DNA of 64,000 nt from Anodontia alba. Taxonomy: Eukaryota; Mollusca; Bivalvia; Lucinida; Lucinidae. Both the position numbers and the translations under genes were made by a program. The notes under the pieces were generated by a model. That model saw only the letters and a list, made by a program, of their open reading frames with translations, was not told where the DNA came from and did not search any database. Shown piece after piece: positions 41,640 to 52,252 of this stretch (position 1 is its first letter; each line of letters begins with the position of its first letter). The stretch spans positions 125,678,924 through 125,742,923 of the forward strand of contig OZ024823.1 of NCBI GenBank assembly GCA_964016985.1, given 5' to 3'.

Positions 41640-41810
41640 AAGACCCAGATCAGCCTGTACATCCACCAAGTTTGGCAAGGGTTCTTGTTTATCTGTCTTT
41701 GGTTAGACTGGAGGCTGTAGAAGGCTCATGCGATCAGCGAAGATTCTGATCAGACTGCGCAAATGCGCAGGCTGATCTGAGTCTTCGCTGGCCCCGCACA
41801 CTTCTTCATG
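41640..41810. repeat. F8 dispersed repeat copy
   Basis: GACCCAGATCAGCCTGTACA, then a near-perfect hairpin GCGAAGATTCTGATCAGACT / AGGCTGATCTGAGTCTTCGC centred on GCGCAAATGCGC at 41735-41790. Confidence 0.75.
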
Positions 41811-42224
41811 TCTGTTTGGTCATACCTTGGCTTAAATGTATAAAGTAGCAATAATTTACTACAACAGCTGCCAAATCTGAAGAGCAATGATTGAGAAGCA
41901 ATGCTAAGCTATTCTGACACAATATCTGATACTCAAATAATGACTGCATGGCAAGGCTTGTTAAAAGGGTAATAAATTTGAATATTATATGGGACATCTT
42001 ATGCCATTCACCAGATAAAGTGTGATAAACAAATCCAAAGACACTGAAATACGAAGAGATCAGTTTGCTCATGTGATATCGTTTCTTGATATCTAAATAT
42101 GTTCTTCAAAACACATTGACTCGGTCAACACATGAACAGTTGATACTGAGGCCACAGTAGGAAATTAAAAAAGAAAAGTAAGTAAGACTGTGTGTATGAC
42201 ATGCAAAGTGTAATTGATACACTT

Positions 42225-42360
42225 ACAGGGGAGGCTGCGCTGTCAAAAACTATTTTGCCTCCGATCTGAAAAAGGAGCTACTCTTAAAGGAAAGAATTTG
42301 CTCACTAGGGCAGCAAACTCTTTCCTTTTAGAGAAGACCCCTTTACAACAGGGGATTGGT
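42225..42360. repeat. F6 palindromic repeat copy
   Basis: CAGGGGAGGCTGCGCTGTCA, AGCTACTCTTAAAGGAAAGA, CTTTCCTTTTAGAGAAGACC. A fragment with F6-like TTTATAGAGTAGGCCGCTC also flanks the other side of the minisatellite at 43856-43985. Confidence 0.65.
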
Positions 42361-42660
42361 GTACGGATGCGTGGTCGGATCATATCCTAAAAGGAAATAA
42401 TTCAGTCCATTTTGAATCCGATTATTTTTATTTATTTATTGATTTATCTATTTAATGTAGAACGAATTCCGATGGTCCCAAAGATATTCGAGCCAATGAA
42501 ATTCGCCTTTATTTTAGATTCTTATTTACATGTAAGTTTTTGAAGAAGTAAACCTGGCATTTGCTTTAGTGTATCCATACGAGTAAATAACAGCAGACGT
42601 CTGGACTGGGTATATTAGGTAGATTGTCTACAGAGGGCGACATTTTTGAAACTTCCAGTT

Positions 42661-43852
42661 TGCTTGCCAGTACACCAAGTCTCTACTCTTACCAGTACAC
42701 CAAGTCCCTACTCTTACCAGTACACCAGGTTTCTACTCTTACCAGTACACCAAGTCCCTACTCTTACCAGTACACCAAGTCCCTACTCACCAAGTCCCTT
42801 CTCTTACCAGTACACCAAGTACCTACTCTTACCAGTACACCAAGTCTCTACTTTTACCAGTACACCAAGTCTCTACTCTTACAAGTACACCAAGTCCCTA
42901 CTCTTACCAGTACACCAAGTCTCTACTCTTGCCAGTACAACAAGTCTCTACTCTTACCAGTACACCGAGTCCCTACTCTTGCCAGTACACCAAGTCCCGT
43001 CTCTTACCAGTACACCAAGTCCCTAATCTTGCCAGTACACCAAGTCCCTACTCTTACCAGTACACCAAGTCTCTACTCTTACCAGTACACCAAGTCCCTA
43101 CTCTTACCAGTACACCAAGTCCCTACTCTTACCAGTACACCAAGTCTCTGCTCTTACCAGTACACCAAGTCTCTACTCTTACCAGTACACCAAGTCCCTA
43201 CTCTTGCCAGTACACCAAATCCCTACTCTTACCAGTACACCAAGTCCCTAATCTTGCCTGTACACCAAGTCCCTACTCTTACCAGTACACCAAGTCTCTA
43301 CTCTTACCAGTACACCAAGTCTCTACTCTTACCAGTACACCAAGTCTCTTCTCTTACCAGTACACCAAGTCTCTACTATTACCAGTACACTAAGCCCCTA
43401 CTCTTACCAGTACACCAAGTCCCTACTCTTTACCAGTACACAAAGTCCCTACTCTTACCAGTACACCAAGTCTCTACTCTTACCAGTACACCAAGTCTCT
43501 ACTCTTACCAGTACACCAAGTCCCTACTCTTACCAGTACACCAAGTCCCTACACTTACCAGTACACCAAGTTCCTACTCTTACCAGTACACCAAGTCTCT
43601 ACTCTTACCAGTACACCAAGTCCCTACTGTTACCAGTACACCAAGTCTCCTTCTTACCAGTACACAAAGTCTCTACGCTTACCAGTACACCAAGTCTCTA
43701 CTCTTACCAGTACACCAAGTCCCTACTCTTACCAGTACACCAAGTCCGTACTCTTACCAGTACACCAAGTCTCTACTCTTACCAGTACACCAAGTCCCTA
43801 CTCTTACCAGTACACCAAGTCTCTACTCTTACCAGTACACAAAGTCCCTACT
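42661..43852. repeat. 25-bp minisatellite, about 48 units
   Basis: Unit near CTTACCAGTACACCAAGTCT plus CTACT, 25 bp, with C/T alternation in CCCTA/CTCTA and occasional deletions (42785, 43430, 43650). The plus-strand unit contains no stop in any phase, so a 410-codon frame (42624-43856) and two shorter frames run through it. These repeat the same peptides in rotated phase and are artefacts unless transcript evidence appears. Confidence 0.95.
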
Positions 43853-43987
43853 ATAAAAGAAAATAATTTATTCTTTGTTTTTCCCTTTTATTCCTTTATA
43901 GAGTAGGCCGCTCTTTAAAAGGAACAAAAGCAAATTTGACGAAGTTACCTGTACCTTTCTCCCTTGAAAGTTATACATTCCACTTAA

Positions 43988-44198
43988 TTAACCCTGATCA
44001 TGCCGATCCCGGATATACCCTGCCTTACCAAACAGTGTAGATCCAGAACAGATGGCTTCTGATTCCAACTGATCTGGATCTGCACTGTTAGTCATTTAGA
44101 ATGTGAGTTTGTATCAACGATCTGGAACAAGTTATCCGATTGACTACAAATTAGAAAGGGGCGTGTCATCTTAATGTATTAAGCATGACAAGGGTTAC
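43988..44198 (+). mobile_element. F3 TTAA MITE, CCCTTGTCCTGCTGAA-end subtype
   Basis: TTAACCCTGATCATGCCGAT left end and ATTAAGCATGACAAGGGTTA right end. The hairpin at 44029-44090 keeps CAGTGTAGATCCAGA and TCTGGATCTGCACTG. GGGGCGTGTCATCTTAATGT matches the 7.6, 51.2 and 58.1-kb copies. Confidence 0.8.
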
Positions 44199-44293
44199 AC
44201 TTGATGACAGATGGTAGAATATTGCAACCGTAATTATTCTAGCTTTTGGGACACTTAAACAAACTTGCGATGAGTCAATAATAAGCTGGCAGA

Positions 44294-44351
44294 ATTGCAA
44301 ATGGTATAGAACCTAAACAGGAACAGTCTGATCAGGGTTATACCGTTTGCT
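44294..44351. repeat. F3-type hairpin, degenerate
   Basis: GCAAATGGTATAGAACC and GGGTTATACCGTTTGC arms enclose a short AGTCTGATC centre. Confidence 0.55.
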
Positions 44352-44409
44352 CAGGAACTTCTGTCCAAACATTTAAGGTATTTACGGTACAACCGTTATA
44401 CAAGATTTG

Positions 44410-44520
44410 GCTCCAGAGTTTTTTTAAAAGGCAGAGATTGAACCCCGCCTTTCGTATGCTGTAGCCAAAGACGCGAAAAGCTCTAACATCGTCGCCACTA
44501 CGGTCACAAGGCAACAGGAC
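44410..44520 (-). other. tRNA-like segment, uncertain
   Basis: On the minus strand GGCGGGGTTCAATCTCTGCC resembles a B box in a T-arm-like context, about 60 bases after GTAGTGGCGACGATGTTAGA, which could be a worn A box. A minus-strand frame also crosses (98 codons, 44338-44634). Neither reading has independent support. Confidence 0.2.
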
Positions 44521-44673
44521 ACTTTTGCCTTTTTCTTTTAGTGTTGCTGTTTCATTATTTCTTTTTTCAGAAACAGATGTAGCAATATCAATGTTGTAAA
44601 TACGGCTATGACGTCTGAGCAAGATGTTGTACAATAATTATCCTAAATATTGGGACTTTTCAGAATTAGACCT

Positions 44674-44952
44674 CATCACGAAAACATGCCTATATAATTT
44701 CGACCCCCTTAAACCCCACTTTCATATAGTAAAACTGGGGTTTACAGGCGTGTACATTATGTTTCTTGTTTCTGCTAAAAAACATGGACTGTGGATACTC
44801 GTTAGAACCGCCTCGCCGAGGCGGTTCTAACGAGTACCTACAATCTATGTTTTGAGCAGAAATATGAAAAATATCAGAATTTTTATCTGAAAACTTTCAG
44901 TTTTTTGGTGGTGAAATTTTCAATATATTTGAATAGGCGTGTTTTCGTAATG
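44674..44952 (+). mobile_element. F1 palindromic MITE
   Basis: CATCACGAAAACATGCCTAT left end and GGCGTGTTTTCGTAATG right end. The core centre GCCTCGCCGAGGC is intact; the left arm is worn at GGACTGTGGATACTCG. Confidence 0.93.
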
Positions 44953-45362
44953 CTGACATTTGAACAATACATTTTGATGTGTTTACCAGTGCTGGATTAA
45001 TAGAAAACAGTGTTGACCCTAATTACACGCCGCGTTCGGATATGCGTCTAACCTGTTTGCTCTGGCCAGTCTGTACAAATACTTAATATAAATTCGGTTG
45101 TTGGTTAATATTAAAAGACGCTGTAAATATTCGATTTAAACCTCAACCAGATTCGAACGAAAAACATTTTTTGGAATGCATGGTTTCTATATAAGCAGTG
45201 ATATACATTGTTTCTACTGTTATAGGAGTGGTAATATTTTTAACCCATGGTAGACTGAATAGACTCTCCCACACTATATATTGGAAGAGTCAAATTTCAA
45301 CGTTAGATATGTCAGGCTATGTAATTTAGATATTCCTAGAGAAAGAAATAGCTAACCTTCTT

Positions 45363-45430
45363 GCAAACAGTACAGACCTTGATCAGACGCCGCATTCTGT
45401 GGCGTCTGATCTGGATCTGCACTGTTTGCC
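45363..45430. repeat. F3-type hairpin core
   Basis: GCAAACAGTACAGACCTTGA, GATCAGACGCC-ATTCTGT-GGCGTCTGATC, GGATCTGCACTGTTTGC. Outer ends of an element were not resolved. A similar worn hairpin is at 45006-45062. Confidence 0.75.
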
Positions 45431-45731
45431 AATTAGCATTTTGTGGTCTCTAGACTAAAATTGCATTTACTTTTTGTATGGCCCACAATAGCTTTTACAT
45501 CTGTAAGCCCCACACTATAATATAAGTAAAGATACCCTGGAAATATCACAATTTAGAAGCACAGCCGTATCGAGGCACCAAAGAAAGGAAAGAAGTGGAA
45601 CGAACAATGATAAAACAAACGCTGCATGTGAAACCACTAATGTACAAAGAAGGATGGACTGTAAACATGTAATAAATGAAGTGAAGTTGGACAAAGTACC
45701 CCACATTGTATAGGAAGGATTAAATGCTCAA

Positions 45732-46012
45732 CATTACGAAAACACGCCTATTCAAATATATAGAAAAAATTCAACTCCAAAAACTGAAAATTTTCAGATA
45801 AAAAACTCTGATAATTTTTCATATTTCGGCTAAAAACATAGATTGTGGGTACCCGTTAGAACCGCCTCGGCGAGGCGGTTCTAACGAGTACCCACAATCT
45901 ATGTTTTTGAGTAGAAATAAGAAAAATAATGTACACCCCTGTAAACCCCAGTTTTACTGTATAAAAGTGGGGTTCAAGGGGGTCAAAATTATATAGGTAT
46001 GTTTTCGTGATG
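45732..46012 (-). mobile_element. F1 palindromic MITE
   Basis: CATTACGAAAACACGCCTAT left end and GGTATGTTTTCGTGATG right end. Core near-perfect, centre GCCTCGGCGAGGC. A poly(A) run of about 27 follows at 46051-46077. Confidence 0.93.
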
Positions 46013-46046
46013 AAACAGGCTGTAGTCTGGGCGGTCCTTTCCTCTA

Positions 46047-46080
<34 letters not shown>

Positions 46081-46129
46081 CCACCATTTTTTCACAAGGT
46101 GGACTTCTTGTTTGCTCTCATACACATTA

Positions 46130-46350
46130 AGCCCCTTTTGCAAACGGTCAGCATTAAAAGAAGAATTTGCTACCCGCGGGAGCAATTCTTTCATTGTAGA
46201 GTAGACCCCTTCTCAGAAATGGCAAAACAATTTAGACAGAGTTGCTGACTCTGAAGGTGTATCCACTCACCTAAACTTATTTTAGTCTGCAGACACTTGA
46301 AAGGGCAATTGGCAAACAGTGCAGACCCAGATCAGACGCCGCTGAAAGCC
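46130..46350. repeat. F6 fragment followed by truncated F3 hairpin
   Basis: AAGAATTTGCTACCCGCGGG, TAGAGTAGACCCCTTCTCAG and GTGTATCCACTCACC belong to F6. GGCAAACAGTGCAGACCCAG at 46311 begins an F3 hairpin that stops after GATCAGACGCCGCTG. Confidence 0.6.
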
Positions 46351-46738
46351 ATTTGTATATCGAAAATTGAAATTCAACTCTTCCAATATAAACTGTGGGT
46401 GAGTTTGTTCAGTTTAAAATGGGTTATGTAAATGTGGTGAATAATGACTATTCGAATAAGAATACAGCTTGTGATGGGTAAAAACGTCACATCACTTTCC
46501 TGGCTCACGTTATATGTGATAATGCGGAGAGCTTCCACCGCTTCAGAATAGTCATTGTTTCGCTACATGTAATATAAACCCTGAAAGCGCTATGCAAAAT
46601 ATTGCAGCAGACGGCATTTTTTTTTCTATTTTGTTTTTGAGAAAAAAACACTAGGCATTTCATTCGAATTTTCTGTTAGGCAGACGATTTACATGAAATG
46701 CAAATCCTTATTTTCTATGAAAAATACAAAATATCAAA

Positions 46739-46800
46739 TCGTCGTCAGTAGTATAGGCAGGCACTATGGGGACCCTGCCTATACTACTGTCGTCTGCTAC
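46739..46800. repeat. Palindrome around CAGTAGTATAGGCAGG
   Basis: GTCAGTAGTATAGGCAGG and CCTGCCTATACTACTGTCG are inverse copies about 10 bp apart, within a CGTCTGC-rich region (46600-46890) that resembles the interior of GTCGTCTG-type F3 elements. Confidence 0.75.
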
Positions 46801-47079
46801 AGTTGTGATTTGAGCTTTAAATGCCAACCCTTATTTTCTCTAAAATATTCATCATAAAAATCAAAATGTCTTCTGTTGCAGTTGTAATTAGTAAAAATAA
46901 GTGACAATGGCAAAGTCGTGATGAATGAATCAAAACAGGCGCGGTTTAATTGTCAACTTCAAGCTGTTGCCTATCAAACATAAAACAGAAACTCTTCTCA
47001 TAATAGTCCTGTCCCTGCAATAACAAGTTATCAATATCTTGCTTACGTTCAACTTTTCGTATACCAGAATACGTAACAC

Positions 47080-48209
47080 TACGAGCGTGAGTCAATAAGT
47101 AACCAGCCTAACTTATTTCCGGTTGAGATTCACCTCTTCTTTTTCGATGTAATTGCCCTCTAGTGTGATGCACTTAGACCAACGGTGTTCAAGTGCCACC
47201 AGCCCAGAACTGAAAAAAGTCCACTGACCCACTCCTCAACTGCCGTCACGACTTCTTCATCAGACCAGAAATGAAGTCCACGGATATTGTTTTTCAAGTT
47301 TGGGAATAGGAATAAGTTGCAGCAAAACAACTTTAGAGAGTTTACCTCGGCGTTTTTTCACGGATGACGGTTCTCAGCTGGTCTAACAAGTTTGCATAGA
47401 ACACTCCAGTTATTGTACTTCTCTTGGGTAAAAAGTTCAACATAATAACGCCTTTTGTGTCCCAAAATACTGTGGTCATCACCTTGCCAGCAGATGGTTG
47501 CGTCTTGAACTTCTTTGGCCTCGGGGACCTAGGCCCTACCCACTGACGACTCTGATCTTTATTCTCTGGCTCATAATAATGAACCCAAGCCTCATCTACA
47601 GTCACCAGACACAAAAGAAAATCATCTGTTGACCTAAAACGCTTCAACAAGGCGCTGCATACTGATGCTCTGGTTGCCATTTGCTCTTCGCTAAGGGATT
47701 TGCGCATACCTAAACGATCATGTAAGATTGTTGAAACGATACCATGTGAAATGCCTATTTCGTCCACCTGAATTCGCCTATCAGAGTATACCAGATCTCG
47801 AACTTTCTCACACATTTCTTCGTCGGTGGCATCCAGTGGGCGTTCTGATCAGGCTTCATCTTCTAAAGACGTTCTACCGCGTTTGAATTCTCGTACCCAG
47901 AATTTAAACTGAGCATAAGATAGTGCAGAAAACCCATAAACATCGGCTAAATCGCCGTGTATTTCCTTGCCTGTTTTACCTTTTAAATACAAGTACCGAA
48001 TTACAGCATGGTACTCAACTTTAGATGAAAAGCATGCCTTTGCATCACTAGCCATGATTGACATTCAATATCTTATTAAAGAATGACTCGATACGTGTGC
48101 AATTTTGTACCCATGTATAAACCATACATTGAAACAAAGCATGAAAATCGTGACCGCCTCGGTCAATCGGAAATCGGATAGGCTGGTTACTTATTGACTG
48201 ACCCTCGTA
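47080..48209 (-). mobile_element. Mariner element with both TIRs, internally deleted
   Basis: TACGAGCGTGAGTCAATAAG at the left; the reverse complement of the right end is TACGAGGGTCAGTCAATAAG. Both continue TAACCAGCCTA, giving TIRs of about 30 bp with TA edges. At 1130 bp it is shorter than the usual 1.3 kb because part of the catalytic domain is missing. A TTAA MITE begins 2 bp beyond its right end. Confidence 0.9.
47342..48064 (-). pseudogene. Mariner transposase pseudogene, catalytic core partly deleted
   Basis: The N-terminal block (48064 to 47849) starts MSIMASDAKACFSSKVEYHA and ends RGRTSLEDEA, then TGA interrupts the frame, probably a decayed Arg codon. The frame then continues through ERPLDATDEEMCEKVRDLVY into 47815-47342. 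Residues HGIVSTILHDRLGM resemble the second helix-turn-helix. The first catalytic Asp lies in LVTVDEAWVHYYEPENKDQS. After VIREKTPR the sequence jumps to a C-terminal remnant in other frames (near LKNNIRGLHFWSDEEVVTA, 47180-47330). The HDNA and SPDLAP motifs with the other two Asp residues are absent. The copy cannot encode an active enzyme but keeps ends that could be mobilised in trans. Confidence 0.9.
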
Positions 48210-48210
48210 T

Positions 48211-48454
48211 TTAACCCTTAAAGCGCCAAGAAAAACTGCACTGAAAATGTCGTCTGTTTATGTCGTCTGCTGAATATTCTTGCAAACTTTTCAAACCTAT
48301 TTTTGCATACAGGCAAACAAAGTGAACCCAGATCAGACTGCTCCTAAAGGAGCAGTCTGATCTGGGTCCATACTGTTTGCAAAAATGATTTTTAAAATCA
48401 CAAGCAGATGACCAAGCAGACGATAATAGTTGTGACTGGCGCTTTAAGGGTTAA
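48211..48454 (+). mobile_element. F3 TTAA MITE, GTCGTCTG subtype, complete
   Basis: TTAACCCTTAAAGCGCCA at the left is exactly inverted at the right (TGGCGCTTTAAGGGTTAA), with TTAA at both ends. Contains GAAAATGTCGTCTGTTTATG, the hairpin at 48312-48380 (CAGACTGCTCCTAAAGGAGC centre) and AATCACAAGCAGATGACC. The best evidence that F3 termini are piggyBac-like (TTAA target, CCC start). Confidence 0.92.
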
Positions 48455-48562
48455 ACAACGAATTCTCAATACTTTGCTTTCACTACATTTTACAAACGCT
48501 GAAATCGTTTGACATTATGTGGAGTGGACAGTCTTGTTAAGCAGACTAAATGCATGCATATC

Positions 48563-48660
48563 AGAAAAAAAAAAAAAAAAAAACAGATTTGCGATTTTTG
48601 AAACCAGTTTTTTTTTTTTTTTTTTTGTTGTTGTTGTTTTATTCTGTTTTTTTTTTTCCC
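48563..48660. repeat. Poly(A) then poly(T) low-complexity pair
   Basis: An A run at 48565-48583 and T runs at 48609-48657. The Phe/Val-rich frame through it is an artefact. Confidence 0.85.
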
Positions 48661-49229
48661 GAAACCCCGTTTTTTCTGTTAATTATCAGGTGTTTCTTCT
48701 GATAAACCAGTTTTTATGCGTAAAATCCAGTTATAAGATAAACTATTTTTCCTCGAAAACTTATGACAACGAGAGAAAAAAAAACAAAAAACAGCTAAGT
48801 CTTAAAGAGACTAAGCTAGACAACAAAAAAAACATGTTGTTTTTTTTATTCCGCCAAACCAGTATTTTTCTTTCTCTTCCTACATGTATCATAAGTTTTT
48901 CTCTGGATTAGTCTGGCAAACTTTAAACCCGCAGAGCATGATAAACTGAAAACCAAATAACTATTTCGTCTGCTGGTTATCAATTCTATTCGCATCTAAG
49001 CAGCAGACTAATTGCTTATATCTTTTATTGCTATATCAATACACACTTTTAATGCTTAGCATGCTCGGTAAAACATTCAACAGACGACATTTTGATTTTT
49101 TCTTATTGCTCCCAGAAAATGGGACTTGACAATTCATTTGCATTGTTATATTTTTAACCGGTATGCCGTGCAGTAACTTCAAATGTTAACAGAAAACGAT
49201 CCATGCCTCTACATAGAGTGCAAAAGTAA
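48661..49229. other. No gene recognised
   Basis: CGTCTGCTGGTTATC and CAGCAGACTAATTGC near 48967-49012, and CAGACGACATTTTGAT near 49080, hint at a worn GTCGTCTG-type F3 element. Confidence 0.4.
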
Positions 49230-49485
49230 CATCACGAAAACATGACCCACTTTAACCACACTTTTACAATGTAGGGTTTATAGGGTTATACATTGTTTTT
49301 ATTATTTCTGCTCAAAAACATATATCTTTGGTACTCCTTAGAACCGCCTTGTCAAGGCGATTCTAACGAGTACCCACAATCTGTTTTGTGCAGAAATATG
49401 AAAAATATCAGAATTTTTTTATCTGAAAATTTTCATTTTTTGGTGGTAAAATTTTCAGTATTTGAATAGACATGTTTTTGTAATG
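49230..49485 (+). mobile_element. F1 MITE, worn
   Basis: CATCACGAAAACATGACCCA left end (part of the TIR-proximal module deleted) and GACATGTTTTTGTAATG right end. The core is GTACTCCTTAGAACCGCCTT with CAAGGCGATTCTAACGAGTA. Confidence 0.9.
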
Positions 49486-49690
49486 AAGCTCAGCGTAAGG
49501 GCCTCCTATCCGGCTGTATATAGGGGTTCATAGGTCATAATTAAACCCTGAGGTTTTCTACAAATATTTTGCTCATCTTTGCCGTCTTGTTTTGCCTTTA
49601 ACACAGCAGATCTGTTTTCATCCAGATCATAGGGACTCGAACACACACACAAAAAAAAGACAATCGTAGAAGTCCGACAAAAATTAAACA

Positions 49691-50626
49691 GCATGTATAT
49701 CACGAGGGTAATGTCAAAATCGCTACCTCTGCTGTCAACCGAACCGGTACTGCGTTAAGTTGCTGTCGACCGAGAAACACGGTTTTCTATCGAGCGGTAC
49801 GGATGTCGACAAAGGGAATGATCTTGCTTGGATGCCCGTAAAGAGGTGAAAACGTAGGTTTTAACATTTACAAACGTCATTGATTTTTAAAGGGATATCG
49901 CGGTATTTGTTTGTTAACTTATACAGGCTTGTGACACCAAAAAAAAAAAAAAAAAAAAAAAACGGTTCTGTCAAAAACGCCGATGTCATATAATACCGTT
50001 AATTAACTGTATTTGAATACGACAGAGATCAATAAACGCCGAGTATATTTCATCAACAACTGATTGTGCCAATAAAAGGGATATTTGGCATAATTTATGC
50101 ACTCTGACAGACTTTATGGACATTTGAAAATATCGGGATATGACCGTCGAGTACTAGCGATGTTATTACTACAACATTTCAACAACAGCTGTATCGACGA
50201 AAATAAAAAAAAAGTACCACAAATGCATATTAAACACATAGACACACGCACATAATCATAATCATGTAGACTTGTGATTAATCTACGTCATTCTGCCCAT
50301 GCACCGAACAAATACCACGCATTTTCCAGGAATTGCTTATAGTTCAAGTTTTCCCGTTTCATTCCTTTCAACTTGAAAACAAGCGATCAGCCAGCCACAC
50401 AAAACAATTAAAAAAATCTATATATTAAAGAAGTCTGAACACACAAAAAAAATATTGAAACATCTCCTAAAATTACGCCCCGAGCGGGCATCCAAACAAA
50501 GTCGTTCCTCTGACGATAGCCGTACTGGTCAGTCGAAAACCGTATTTCTCGGTCGAAAGCAACTTTATGCAGTGCCGGCCCGGTCGACAGCACAGGCAGC
50601 GATTTTGATATTACCTCCATGTATAT
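49691..50626. mobile_element. Element with about 150-bp terminal inverted repeats
   Basis: The left arm (49691-49838) and the reverse complement of 50485-50626 align over their length. Paired blocks are GGTAATGTCAAAATCGCTAC / GGTAATATCAAAATCGCTGC, GTCGACCGAGAAACACGGTT / TTCGACCGAGAAATACGGTT and TTGCTTGGATGCCCG / TTGTTTGGATGCCCG. Identity looks roughly 80%. The ~650-bp interior has no frame of note and contains an A run at 49940-49962. Short frames within the arms are shadows of the repeat. It may be a foldback or long-TIR MITE, or an old inverted duplication. Confidence 0.75.
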
Positions 50627-51235
50627 TGTACCCGTTAATGTGTTGTTGCTTTGACGTATTGATTGCAAAACAATAATCAGCAATGTAATGAATTGTCAAC
50701 TGCTTGTTTTGTCAACAAAAATAAATGTTCCCTTAATTTACAATTACACTTACCAAGTAATTCAAATAAGAAATATCTCAACGTAAGAAAGCGTGCCGTC
50801 TGACATGTGCGCCCGAAAGAAGCCTCAAATCTGCCTCCTGGTGGCATCGATTAACTTGGTCTCTGCAATATTTCAAAGGTAATGTCAAATTACTTTATTT
50901 TATATGCGCCCGGCGTAGACTGATCGACCCCTATATTTCATATTAACAGGCAGAAACCTACCTATTCGCCATTCCTGTTGATTTTGCGCGAAGGACTGGC
51001 CTATTCTGGGTTTTCGTACTCCGTATTAGGGATAAATGGCAGTTGTTAAATACAAATCTTCCAAATGGCTGTACATTATGAAATGTAAACATCGTACGTA
51101 CTTTCACTTCTTTTGTATTGCATGCCACAACATCTGTAGTTTGTTTTTAAATTAAAAGTTAGGGCTTCTGACGCGATCTCGATGGCTAAATTAGCAAGTT
51201 TGCCCAAAAATCAAGGGTACATGTATCTGTTGTAT
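50627..51235. other. No gene recognised
   Basis: No supportable repeat or frame, although CATGTGCGCCCGAAAGAAGC near 50806 resembles part of F8. Confidence 0.45.
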
Positions 51236-51368
51236 TTAACCCTTCTCTTGCTACATGTTTGTCACTAACTATGTGAATTTCTATTAAAAACCCGGATCAA
51301 GTAATCTGATTGGCTGGAAATTAGAAGTGGGCGTGACATCTTAATTTATTCAACAAGGCAAGGGTTAA
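51236..51368 (+). mobile_element. F3 TTAA MITE lacking its hairpin core
   Basis: TTAACCCTTCTCTTGCTACA left end and CAACAAGGCAAGGGTTAA right end. It keeps AATCTGATTGGCTGGAAATT and GGGCGTGACATCTTAATTTA of the CCCTTGTCCTGCTGAA subtype, but the CAGTGTAGATCC hairpin and its surroundings (about 80 bp) are gone. Confidence 0.85.
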
Positions 51369-51462
51369 ATGTCATACTGTGTTCATTGGTCTCAAGGGTC
51401 ATCCTTTCAAGAACTTTGTATAGCAGTCGCATCATTTATCTGATTTATGCTTGAAGGGAAAC

Positions 51463-51738
51463 CATTACGAAAACACACCTATTCTGAATATATAGAAAAT
51501 TTCACCTCCTAAAACTGAAAATTTTCAGATAAAAACTCTGATATTTTTCATATTTCTGCTCAAAAACATATATTGTGGGTACTCGTTAGAACCGCCTCGC
51601 CGAGGCGGTTCTAACGAGTACCCACAATCTATTTGAGCAGAAATAAGATTGATAATGTACACCCCTGTAAACCCCAGTTTTACCATATAAAAATGGGGTT
51701 TAAGGGGGTCAAAATTATATAGGTATGTTTTCATGATG
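51463..51738 (-). mobile_element. F1 palindromic MITE
   Basis: CATTACGAAAACACACCTAT left end and GGTATGTTTTCATGATG right end. Core perfect over most of the arms, centre GCCTCGCCGAGGC. Confidence 0.93.
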
Positions 51739-51959
51739 GTAATATTAGCAAATAATGCGTATGGAATGAACGATCAAGAACAACCCTGCGTTTCTATGCA
51801 AATGTAATCAAAATCAGATTGAAAATTAAAATAAAAAAAAAAATCAATACGTTTAACTTGAAGAGGCCAAGCTTTCTGTCAAGGGCGCACAATTTTGTTA
51901 TGGGAGTTCGAACGCTTGTAAAAATAACCAATAGACATCCTCTAAGATGACCGCTGTCA

Positions 51960-52161
51960 TTTTACCCTCTGCATCCCAGTAAAGATACCTTTGAAAACAG
52001 TGCAGATCCAGATAGGACGGCTCGTAACGAGTAATTTGATCAGGATCTACAATGTTTGCCGTTCTGGTATTGATTTTGACTGAAACCGATTTGCATCAAT
52101 GAATGTGTCAACATTTAGAGATGGAAGATTCCATTTCCGAAACTCAATGGTGAAAGGGTTA
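51960..52161 (+). mobile_element. F3 TTAA-type MITE
   Basis: TTTTACCCTCTGCATCCCAG left end and AATGGTGAAAGGGTTAA right end. Hairpin at 51992-52059 with one arm worn (GATAGGACGGCTCGTAACGA). GAGATGGAAGATTCCATTTC matches 1010-1030. Confidence 0.7.
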
Positions 52162-52252
52162 AGCAATAAAATAAATAAACATAAATCCTTTCCAGAATCG
52201 ACAGACTAATGCTGGCAAAACGTCTGGCAGAAATGATCCTTGTCTCACTTGT

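Noticed and set aside
42624..43856. 410-codon ORF on the plus strand
   Set aside because: It is entirely 25-bp minisatellite; all three plus frames are open and give rotated versions of the same repeat peptide.
45515..45706. Hydrophobic 63-codon minus-strand ORF
   Set aside because: Membrane-like composition only; no basic flank, start context or relative in the window.
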